From Metellina segmentata (taxonomy: Eukaryota > Arthropoda > Arachnida > Araneae > Tetragnathidae): a stretch of 64,000 nt of DNA. The stretch spans positions 118,664,738-118,728,737 of the forward strand of contig OX375881.1 of NCBI GenBank assembly GCA_947359465.1, written 5' to 3'. Under the pieces are notes generated by a model. The model was not told where the DNA came from. It worked only from the letters and a program-made list of their open reading frames with translations, and did not search any database. Position numbers and translations under genes: made by a program. Below are positions 57,701-64,000 of this stretch, in pieces (position 1 is the first letter of the stretch; every line of letters begins with the position of its first letter).

Positions 57701-60121
57701 ATTTTCAAAAGGCTTTTGATAAAGTACCTCATGAGGCATTACTGTTTAAATTGGAAAGGCTGGGGATTCAGGGAAAAACATTAATATGGATAAAGAATTG
57801 GTTATTGGGTAGAAAGCAGAGAGTGCAGGTAAAAGGAAATTATTCACAGTGGACAGAAGTTATAAGTGGGGTGCCTCAGGGATCAGTTTTGGGACCAATT
57901 TTATTTATAATTTTCATAGATGATATAGGTCAGGGGATCAAGAATAGAATCAGTATATTTGCAGATGACTTAAAAATATGGGGGACAGTGGATACCAAGT
58001 TACAGATAGAAAATTTACAAGGGGATTTTGATAAGATATCCGAATGGGCTGTAAAATGGGGTATGTCATTCAATGTAGGGAAATGTCAAGTTCTGCATAT
58101 GGGTTACAGGAATAGTGGAGCCGAGTACTGTCTGCAGGGAGTAAAGGTAAAGGAGGGAGAAACAGTCAAGGATCTTGGGGTGATAATTCACAGGGATTTT
58201 AAAATGGGTCACCAATGTTCAGCTGCGGGTAAAAAGGCTAATAGGTTATTGGGGTATATTAAAAAGACTGTAACTTCAAGGGATAAGAATATAATCTTGC
58301 CATTATATAAGGGTTTAGTAAGACCACATCTAGAATATGCTGTACAATTCTGGGCTCCATATATGAGAAAGGACATAGAATCAATTGAAAGGGTTCAGCA
58401 CAGAGCTACAAAAATAATAAAGGGGCTAGCAAATTTCGACTATAATGAACGTTTAAGTAAGCTAAACATGTATACACTGGAAAGAAGAAGAAGGAGGGGG
58501 GATTTGATTCAGCTTTTCAAGTTTGTAAAACAAGGGGACACAGAGGGCTTAAATTTCAATAGGGATAACAGAACAAGGGGCCATGGGTATAAATTGAATA
58601 AGACACATTTTAATCGGGATTTAAGGAAAAACTACTACTTTAATAGGGTAATAGACAGTTGGAACGCGTTGCCAGAAAATATAGTTAATTCAAAGGGAGT
58701 GTACGAATTTAAGACACAATTGGATAGTCAGTGGGAATTGGAGAATTCATAAACAAAGGACCAGCCTTGTTGGGCTTGAGCCTGTAGCTGGTCGTCAATA
58801 TTTGTATTTGTATTTGTATTAAGAGAAATTAAAACTTAATTTTGCTGAGTACATTTTCTCACTACTAAAGAAAACTTTACATTTCCTCTTTATTTGTTGA
58901 TCATTTTGCATTTTTCTCCACAGTAGTTTATTGATTTGCAATGATTTGATTAATTTTTTATTAAGCAAATATTAAGTATGGATGGTTTTTTACTTTTAAC
59001 AGTTAAACATTCCTGACAAGAAGAAAATATGGGCAATGACAACTTTCTTTGGAGGAACATTTAATTTGAATTTCTCAAAAGAATGTACTCACCTAGTTGT
59101 CGGTAAACCGGAAGGGGTGAGTAAACTTCCTATTTATTTTGGGTGTACTTGATAGAAATTAAGTTTTTTGAAATGCATATGCTCTTCCGGTATTTTGTTT
59201 TTAGCATTTAAATTCCAATTATGTCATTTCAGGAACTAACTACCAAGTGACAAAACATCTCTTACTGTACAAAATATATTTTTATCGTAAAGTATACATT
59301 GCATAAGCATGTTTACATGCAGCATACTTCTATATGAATGGCATAAAATTGCATAAATATAGCAACTTGGTTCATTGTTGACATTTGTTATTGAGAAGCC
59401 TATTTTAGGTATGATCATACTTGTTTAGAGTAAAAATATATAGATGCATTTTCTTGTTTGATGGGTTCTTATTGAAAAACCCACTAATACAAAGTAATTC
59501 ATTCTATTTAGATTTGATTAATATAAATTTATTTTAACTTGTTTCCTTTATTTCTAGGCAAAATATGAAAAGGCTCTTGCTTGTGATAAAAAAATTGTCA
59601 CACCCGACTGGATTTTAGATTCGGTCCGAAACAGGTATTGCTGTGATGAAGATCTTTACCATCCAAGGCTTCTGATTCTTCCAGAACCTGAAGTGCCCGA
59701 TGTACCTTCCCCAGGCTCTCCTTCATTAACGTCGGCCATGATATCGCTCGATAAAATCAACATCGATGCTAGCATTTCATCATCCACTTCATCTGCAGTG
59801 GCAGATCAAGTCTTCCTCCAAAATTTTTCACAAAATATAAAACTATCAAGTTTAGAAAACAAGATTGCTGATGATATTCTTGGCAGCTTGCCCAATGTGG
59901 ATAATATCAAAACAGAACCGAGTGCTTCTCAATATTCCTCAGAACAGACCACTTTTTCTGCCAACAGAATTACATTGCCATCTTCACAGCAGATGAACAT
60001 TGCTGTTAGGCCTCAGACAACACCATCTCCCTTGAATACATACCAGCAAACTCTGCAACACCAGCAAATGCTGCAGCAAGGGGAACAGAAGTTAAATCAG
60101 GCTCTTCAACAAATTCAAGCT

Positions 60122-60156
<35 letters not shown>

Positions 60157-63100
60157 GCAGCAGCAGCCTCTTCAACAAAGACCTCAACTCCAATCACCAC
60201 AATCTCAAGTGCTCCAACAACAGCAAAAGGCTCAGTGGCCTCAGCAGAGAATGACCTTTGCACAACAGCAGCATCTTCAGCAACAATTGTTGCAAATGCA
60301 GAGATTACGTGCCCTTCAACAACAACAGGCATTGCGTAACAGGCAAGGTCTTCCTCCTGCCCAGTATGCTCAATTGCAGCAACAGTTACAACAACAGCAG
60401 CAGCAGTTGCAACAACAACAACAGCAGTTGCAACAACAACAATTACAGCAACAGCAAACCATTCAAGTGCAAGGGCAACAACAGCCAAATCCACAAGTTC
60501 ACTTGCAAAGGCAGCAATCATCTACGACGTTACTGCAGAAGCAATCTCAGCAGATTAATGTTCAACAGCTTCCTCTCCAACAGACTATCACTCAGCAAGG
60601 CCAACAAGCACTCATTCAGTCTCAGCTTTTACAGACCCAACCCACCAGTCAAGGTCCTCAATCCCAAATGCATTTGCAATTACAGGCCCACCTGAGACAG
60701 CAGCAGCAGCAGCAGCAGCAACAACAACAACAACAACAACAACAGCAGCAGCAGCAACAACAACAAACATTAACACAACTACAGCTGCAACAGCAGGCTC
60801 TGCAAAAGCATCATTTGCAGCAATTATTAAAACAGCAACAATTGCAGCACTTACAGCAACAGCAGACTCAATTAAATCAACAAAGGGCTTTAACCCAGTC
60901 TCCAAATATGCCACCTTCCCCTCTCCACATTCAGCAGCAGAGTATACTGCAGGCCTCACCCCGTCAGTCTCCTTTGCAGCAACAATCGCCTTTACAGCAA
61001 CAATCACCTCTACAGCAGCAATCGCCTTTGCAGCAATCTCCCTTGCAGCACGTGTCTCTTCAGCATTCACCGCAGCAGCCCCAAGCTCAGCCCCAGTCAT
61101 CTGGTGTGCAGATACAACATCAGCAATCTCCGCTATCTGCTCAGCGTCCTCAGACCCCTCTTCAGCAAACTCTTCACTCACAGCTCCCTGTTCCCCTTTC
61201 GCCTTTACAGCAACAAATTGCATTGGAGAAAGCTCAGCAGACAGCAGTCGACAAGCAGCAAACTGAGCTGATAAAAGTGCAATTGAAGCAAGCTGCTTTG
61301 GAAAGAGTTCACCTTCAGGCTATAGAGAAAGCTAGAATACAGCAGACCTTGGAGAAAGGTGCTTTGGAAAAAGCCCAGCAGCAGTCTGGATTTGAAAATC
61401 CCCATTTGCAACAAAATCTTCTACAGCACTCGCAGCTCCAACGAACTGCTGGACATCAATTGCAACTGCAGCAACAGATCCACCAACTTCAATTGCAAAA
61501 AGCTGGGCTTCAGCAGTCAATTCAATCTCAAGTAACACCCAAGGTAGAGCTATCGTCTAACGTTCAGACATCTCAGCTACCCCACTCTGTGTCTCAGTTT
61601 ACAGTTCAGCAAGGTCAGATTCAATCTGTGGCCAAACCGGCACAACTTCAAGGATCTACGCAACAAATTCAACAACAGAATTCAGTGCACCGATTGCAAC
61701 TTCAGCAACTGTCTGTCCAACAGTTGCAGCAGCGTTTGCAGTTGCAACAGGGCTCTGCTGTGCAGAGGTTGCAACTGCAAGGTTCACAGACACAGCAACT
61801 CCAACAAGGATCATCTCTTCACCCCCTCCAACAACTACAATTGCAGCAAGGAGCTTCACTTCAGCAGTTGCCCCAAGGTAGTTCAGTGCAGCAGTTGCAG
61901 CACGCGAATACTACATCATTATCCCAAGGCTCTCCAGCCCAACAACTGCAGCAAGTGTCCCAGCAACTGCGAATGCAGCAGGGATCTCCGGCTCAACTGC
62001 AGCAAGGGTCACCTGCTCAGCTCTCTCAAGGCTCTCCTGCACAGTTGCAACAAGGTTCCCCAGCCCATCCATCGATGCAGTTGCAGGGATCCCCATCTGG
62101 GCAGCATGTGCAACTGCAGCAGGGTTCACCAGTGCAGCACATACAAGGCTCGCCTGCACCCCATGCACAGGCTCAACTACAGCAAGTGCCTTCACAGCAA
62201 GCTCAAATACAACAAGTGCCTTCTCAGCAGATCTCATCCCAGTTACAAATGCAAACCCAAATTCAGCAAATGTCCCCCCAACAAAGTCAGATGCACTCAG
62301 CATCTCAACTTTCCCAACCAGACCTGACTCAACAAGCCTCTTCACAGTCTCCACAAGATGGAAATTCCCAGTCTCAGTTGCAAAATGCTGCTCTGCAACA
62401 TAATCTGAAGCAAATACCAGCTAAGCAGGCACCCTCCCAAGTGGCATCTCCACTGAGTCAGTTGCCTCAAGCTCCAGCCAATCAGAGCCAGTTACAACAG
62501 CTAGCTCAGTCCTCGCCTCAGCAATCAGACTTACCTCAGAGTCACCTCCATTTGCAACTCTCCCAGCAAATCCCAGTGTCCGATGCAAACCAGAACCCAC
62601 CTACGACCCCTAGTCCTCTGAGACAAGCTTCTCCCATACAGATGCAGTTGTCCTCTCAGGCCCAGCTCCAAAAAGTCCAGCTTCAACGAGCTCAGCAAGT
62701 TCAATTGCAGCAGTCCTCTACCCAGCAAGTGTTATTAAAGCAAGTTTCCTCGCAAGCACAGCTGCAGCAAGGAATAGCTTCTTTGCAACAGACTTCGGCA
62801 CAGTCTGGAAATCAGCAAATTCAGCTACCACAGGCTTCAGTACAGCAAGTGCACTTACATGTCTTACAGCAAGCTAGGCTACAAGCTCTTCGGCAACAGC
62901 AAGCTCAGTTGCAGCAATCGATAACCCAAGCCACGAATTCTCCTTCTCAAACAAATAATGCTCAACCGAGTAATTTGCAGAACAGTCCGATCTCAGCATC
63001 TTCCCAGCAGCCTCAGCTGCAATTGAGTTCTGGGCAAGCAGTGCGCCAGGCGTTGCAGTCCCCACAAAACATACAAACCCAACTTACTCAAAATGCTTCC

Positions 63101-64000
63101 CAGACTCCTCGCTTGCAATCGCCTCTGCCACAAGCGCAGTTGCAACAGCTTTCCCAGCTGCAGCAAGCTCAACTCCAGAAGTCTACTTTATCACAAACTC
63201 TTTTACAACAGAATCAGTTACAAACCCAGCTGCAGCAAATTCAGCTGCGACACACAGCTCTTCAGCAGGCTCGGCTGCAACAGCCTTCAGCATCCGCTGC
63301 ACAACTTATTTCTCAGGGGCATTTACCCCGACTCCAACAACAATCTCAAGTGCAGGCCCAAATTGTTGCAAAACAGATCCAATTGCAACAGCAGCCCTCT
63401 CAAATCCCTCAGCAACAATCTCCACAGACGCCTCAATTGCAGCAACAGCAACGCTTCACACACCAGTTATCTCCAGCGCTGCGTGCCGTACAGAAACAAT
63501 TCCCAGCAGGCGTTCAACCTCCAAACCAACCTCCCATGCATGGCCAGCCACCTGTCCAGAGTCTCCATCAGCAACAGCTGTTGCAGCAAAGACAATTGCA
63601 GCAGCAGCAGCTGGCATTGCAGCAGTTGCGCCAGAGGCAACTGCAACAGCAGCAGTTGCAGCAGCAGAATGTGCAGCAGCATCCCCCCCAGCAAGGCGGT
63701 GTCCAACAGATCTTAACAACTCAGCCACCTGTCATGATGAAACCTCCTCCCCAGTATCCTTTCGACCGCCAGCAGTTGCAGGGTCAGCCGCGGTTGCAGT
63801 ACAACCCTCAAACGCGGCCTCAGCAGCAGCCGTCTCCTCGAGCTCCCTGGCAGCAGGCCCCAGCTCAGCAAACTCAGTTCCTGAGGCGCTCTCCAGGCGT
63901 CAATCCACCCCCTTCTCCCCAGTGGCAGCACGTCCAGCAGCCCTCGCCCAAGGAGGAGTTGACCCCCAGTCCCCAGCCTATGCAAGGACAACAGCAGCAG
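39703..64000 (+). CDS. PAXIP1: PAX-interacting protein 1 / PTIP homologue, N-terminal 1,629 codons
   Basis: A BRCT-repeat adaptor of the MLL3/4 H3K4 methyltransferase complexes and of the ATM-dependent DNA-damage response (family knowledge). Exons: 39703-39786, 48114-48251, 49015-49058, 50008-50071, 59003-59116 and 59558 to beyond 64000. All have GT/AG borders and consistent phase, giving 1,629 codons with no stop. BRCT1 spans about residues 8-105, from VPPDLFKELTF through THAICDNPDIPGVSEAHELY to SRWVIISAKC with the conserved Trp. BRCT2 spans about 106-190: IWAMTTFFGGTFNLNFSKEC, THLVVGKPEG, IVTPDWILDSV and DLYHPRLLIL. Residues ~190-295 are Ser/acidic linker (KTEPSAS), followed by the glutamine-rich region. 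The C-terminal BRCT repeats should lie past the window. ATG 39703 is the only in-frame start after the acceptor at 39687. Confidence 0.9.
39850..40504 (+). mobile_element. Helitron-type 3' end
   Basis: CATGGGCAACGCGCCATACA, then AGTAATGCTAG before T, matches the 3' terminus of the 21642-24073 Helitron (hairpin, short spacer, CTAG^T). The 5' end is uncertain. Two ~80-bp related segments (about 40216-40290 and 40400-40485) look like an internal duplication. Confidence 0.4.
40889..41220 (+). mobile_element. Tc1-like terminal fragment
   Basis: After TA (40887-40888) the sequence CAGTGGGTCGCAAAAGTATG has the look of a Tc1/mariner terminal repeat. No matching far end was found; it may be the partner of the decayed transposase at 46605-47100 with the region between expanded by later insertions. 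Confidence 0.45.
41301..41900 (+). mobile_element. Helitron-type 5' end fragment
   Basis: After A, TCTATTATTATAAAAGGAAG and a GTCTGTCTGTCTC run resemble the 5' terminus of the Helitrons in this window (TC followed by TATTATAAA). No CTAG hairpin end was found, so the right limit is nominal. Confidence 0.35.
42430..43168 (-). pseudogene. ZBED5/FAM200-like (hAT-related) transposase N-terminal remnant
   Basis: Minus-strand start MDRWLKSGITTPKE, a Lys-rich block KPVKKKARKTRKYDNEYLKF, then after decay MRGLTGGDNQKILEASYSVS and LIAKCSAAETIGKILIK, SLSNNTVHRRI, and YALQVNESTDIANFKNLMVF with the conserved STD motif. This order is typical of ZBED5/FAM200 proteins derived from hAT transposases (family memory). 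The zinc-finger half has many stops. It lies antisense in PAXIP1 intron 1. Confidence 0.75.
43640..43812 (-). pseudogene. Possible piggyBac C-terminal cysteine-rich domain remnant
   Basis: Minus strand in two frames: APCKICGFSRKY, then TNYECSKCHNAICLAHANMI and CKTCC, a CxxC...CxxC...CxxH...CxxC order like the cross-brace zinc domain ending piggyBac transposases. Nearby CGTCGGGCGCAATACAG (43319-43335) could be a terminal repeat. No catalytic region was seen, so alternatives remain. Confidence 0.35.
44220..44345. repeat. hAT-like terminus and dispersed repeat, copy 2
   Basis: GGTATGCGTACCACACTTTA then GGAAACACTG (ends about 44272) is the inverse of a common hAT terminal motif (CAGTGTTTCC). It is followed at 44275-44345 by a diverged copy of the 36290-36400 repeat. 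Confidence 0.4.
44453..44520 (+). repeat. Helitron-type hairpin tail, degenerate
   Basis: GGTTTGCGAAGCAAACC is a perfect 8-bp-stem palindrome around the d(GCGAAGC) mini-hairpin, followed by a decayed GTTGGCGAGC segment as in the tails at 51343-51471. No CTAG end. Confidence 0.5.
45813..46582 (+). mobile_element. hAT deletion derivative (770 bp)
   Basis: Ends CAGGGGTTCCCAAACT and (reverse) CAGGGTTCCCAAACTTATCC. The perfect 8-bp duplication GTATAAGA lies at 45805-45812 and 46583-46590. It keeps only the transposase C-terminus. An (AT)n run lies near 46385. Confidence 0.92.
45895..46245 (+). pseudogene. hAT transposase C-terminal (dimerisation) fragment
   Basis: Reads EDLSEKLAWIQDPFRAEAS, then in a second frame TVKTKYWISEKTEYPILSAK and RVLIPFATSHLCKAGFSAVA, then MRVAVSSLIPRFERLC after a stop. 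FATSHLCKAGFSA is the hAT_C dimerisation signature of ZBED-type transposases. At least one frameshift and one stop. Confidence 0.8.
46605..47100 (-). pseudogene. Tc1-like transposase remnant
   Basis: The minus-strand block 47021-46695 reads GLGPLHVVPGQSNANAYMNI, GTGECYFQNNNASCHVA and LPWPAQSHNLSPIEHLWDVL. The second catalytic Asp (DNASCH in the family) is Asn here. The C-terminal ELGTFSQQEWTKIP lies at about 46670-46610. The N-terminus is not recognisable. It is a different family from the element at 26808-28368. Confidence 0.8.
47684..47995 (+). mobile_element. tRNA-derived SINE, copy 1
   Basis: The head has A box TGGTTACCCAATTGG and B box GTGTTCAAATCC at tRNA spacing. The body (CTGGTGCATGTCAAATCTGC, GTCCTCATGTTAGCATGGTG, GAGCCGGCTCGGGTG) is shared with 52368-52664. 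It ends in a CCTA-rich tail. It lies sense in PAXIP1 intron 1, about 120 bp before exon 2. Confidence 0.85.
48252..49014 (+). other. PAXIP1 intron 2
   Basis: Donor GTGAGT, acceptor TTATTTCAG. AT-rich, nothing else recognised. Confidence 0.6.
49224..49740 (+). mobile_element. hAT-derived element with transposase tail
   Basis: Ends CAGGCGTGTCCAACCC and, inverted, CAGGGGTGTCCAACC. Inside, the plus strand reads VITSKTRTNISDEHLENSLR, the hAT dimerisation tail of GTF2IRD2/ZBED-like transposases, then decay. Flanking octamers match only partly (TTTTAAAT, TAATAAAT). In PAXIP1 intron 3. Confidence 0.75.
50091..51471 (+). mobile_element. Helitron-type element with repeated interior and multiple tails
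   Basis: Starts TCTCTCTATATTAAAAAAAT after A and ends GGGGGCGGAGCCCCCTAG before T. Interior order A-B-B'-A': A near 50130-50290, B near 50485-50625, B' near 50690-50830, A' near 51000-51160 (shared GATGCGGCTATTAGTTTAGG and TATTACTATTAGTTTT). Three hairpin tails follow at 51183-51275, 51343-51368 and 51385-51471. No protein coded. It begins 19 nt after the PAXIP1 exon 4 donor. Confidence 0.75.
52368..52664 (+). mobile_element. tRNA-derived SINE, copy 2
   Basis: Same family as 47684-47995. B box GAGTTCGAATCCGACC; body CTGGTGCATGTCAAATCTG and GTCCTCATGTTGGCATGGTG; tail ACCTACCTACCT. A box decayed. In PAXIP1 intron 4. Confidence 0.85.
52665..54029. other. Intronic sequence without recognised features
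   Basis: AT-rich part of PAXIP1 intron 4. The minus-strand frames at 53400-53728 match no family known to me and have no splice or repeat context; I see no supported gene. Confidence 0.4.
54061..54638. mobile_element. hAT-like MITE inside a minisatellite
   Basis: CAGGGAATAAAAAAATC at the left and, inverted, CAGGGTGTCAAGATTTAAAT at the right. The perfect duplication ATAGTTAA lies at 54053-54060 and 54639-54646. The subterminal regions are rich in ATTTAAATC. The interior holds a reverse GCTTCGCAAACC hairpin tail and a Helitron-like GGGCAACGCCGGACTAG near 54370. Confidence 0.75.
54639..54765. repeat. Minisatellite, ~21-bp unit
   Basis: About six imperfect copies of AGTTAATATAAAATAAATAA; one more unit lies left of the MITE (54034-54060), so the MITE landed inside the array. 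Confidence 0.85.
55045..55817 (+). pseudogene. CR1 ORF1 protein: zinc domain + SGNH esterase, one frameshift
   Basis: Starts MGIVRMFKEM. CDLCGNMVEAGKGC and FTCKSCLEV form a Cys-rich PHD-like finger (residues ~20-60). A heptad-like segment then leads to the SGNH esterase: VVVGDSMVRVLG (nucleophile Ser) and VVWVGTNDVE (GxND block). The frame stops at TAG 55699-55701 within ...ACATTTTAG, a T4 run; the reading then continues one frame over with DVWKECRRDWISRDNLHLSL, which contains the H-L/S end of the esterase, to TAG 55815-55817. Esterase ORF1 is a CR1 trait (family knowledge). Confidence 0.8.
56019..58752 (+). pseudogene. CR1 ORF2: apurinic endonuclease and reverse transcriptase, frameshifted
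   Basis: Endonuclease block (56019-57206): DIIGITESW, LILGNIYRPP, LILMGDYNYPNIDW and ESDHRSIRL. The usual N-x-R-S opening is seen one frame away just upstream (YCNARS, near 56010). RT block 1 (57190-57570) has KPSKAPGPDDIYPRVL and NYRPVSLTS. RT block 2 (57600-58752) has MYIDFQKAFDKVPHEAL, GVPQGSVLGPILF, IFADDLKIW (catalytic F-A-D-D) and the C-terminal thumb RVQHRATKIIKGL, ending WELENS. The frame changes at TCTGGGGG (~57175-57185) and GAGGGGGAC (~57570-57578). Both are five-G runs, so either single-base decay or assembly error could explain them. Confidence 0.88.
59117..59557 (+). other. PAXIP1 intron 5
   Basis: Donor GTGAGT, acceptor TATTTCTAG; AT-rich, no inserted element recognised. Confidence 0.6.
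59558..64000 (+). other. PAXIP1: Giant glutamine-rich exon of PAXIP1 (open for 4,443 bp)
   Basis: Acceptor TTTCTAG at 59551-59557. I read the frame through to the end and found no stop. Gln tracts include 15 residues at 60122-60166 and 23 residues at 60698-60766, the latter coded (CAG)7(CAA)8(CAG)4(CAA)4. Degenerate repeats follow: QQSPLQQ around 60970-61050 and QGSPAQLQ around 61925-62150. A charged, helix-prone island with little Gln run length lies at about 61222-61380 (IALEKAQQTAVDKQQTEL, AALERVHLQAIEKARI). The last 250 bp are Pro-rich (PPPSPQWQHVQQPSPKEEL). Vertebrate PTIP has a Q-rich linker of only a few hundred residues. Confidence 0.9.

Larger units (their letters stand above)
54780..58830 (+). 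mobile_element. CR1-like non-LTR retrotransposon, near full length
   Basis: 5' UTR with three copies of AGTGCTTTTTCTGTG (near 54950, 54979, 55006), an ORF1 with zinc and esterase domains, an ORF2 with AP endonuclease and RT, and a short 3' tail of TATTTG units (58797-58821) instead of poly(A). This layout is that of the CR1 group. The 5' limit is approximate and no target duplication was found. It lies sense in PAXIP1 intron 4, about 170 bp before exon 5. Confidence 0.85.

Noticed and set aside
60006..63991. Long minus-strand frames rich in Ala/Val/Leu (for example 60521-60006 and 61223-60612) and plus-strand Asn/Ser/Cys-rich frames
   Set aside because: They are out-of-frame or antisense readings of CAG/CAA repeats in the PAXIP1 exon, with no independent start context or homology.

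Overview
Eukaryotic genomic DNA, AT-rich and intron-containing, about two thirds of it transposable elements. The repertoire (BEL/Pao and Ty3/gypsy LTR elements, CR1-like LINE, Tc1/mariner, pogo, hAT, Helitrons, tRNA-derived SINEs, a THAP transposase, a YqaJ nuclease) and the divergence of the one host gene fit an arthropod, plausibly an arachnid. That placement is inference, not demonstrated.

Region 1 (1-~30,400) is a nest of transposons inside transposons. A two-gene DNA transposon (1-~7,030) carries a plus-strand YqaJ nuclease gene with a SWIM-like zinc finger convergent with a minus-strand THAP + DDE transposase gene; a pogo-like element (4299-6342) sits in the intron of the transposase. 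Next is a BEL/Pao element on the plus strand (~7,131-24,770) broken by a Helitron (7258-7877), gypsy-1 (9004-13305), gypsy-2 (13530-18572, itself holding a hAT MITE), an 885-bp MITE (18615-19499) and a minus-strand Helitron (21642-24073, itself holding a MITE). Most ends are fixed by target-site duplications (TSDs) or by an A^T insertion point. The BEL element ends against the integrase of a third gypsy element on the minus strand (24771-~29,320), which is split by a Tc1-like element (26808-28368). A 537-bp MITE (29321-29857) and a mariner fragment follow.

Region 2 (30,900-36,200) holds a 3.48-kb DNA transposon with ~320-bp terminal inverted repeats and a decayed transposase of a family I cannot name, inserted into a second, minus-strand BEL gag remnant.

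Region 3 (36,200-64,000) contains the only convincing host gene: the 5' part of PAXIP1/PTIP, a BRCT-domain protein of the DNA-damage response and histone-methyltransferase complexes, on the plus strand. Six coding exons can be placed (39703-39786, 48114-48251, 49015-49058, 50008-50071, 59003-59116 and 59558 to the window end). They encode BRCT1 and BRCT2, then a single exon that stays open for 1,481 codons and is mostly glutamine-rich. The C-terminal BRCT repeats lie beyond the window. The introns carry SINEs, hAT and Tc1 remnants, a Helitron starting 19 nt after an exon, and a near-complete CR1-like LINE (about 54,780-58,830) whose breaks fall mostly at homopolymer runs.

No CRISPR array, operon, rRNA gene or functional tRNA gene was seen.
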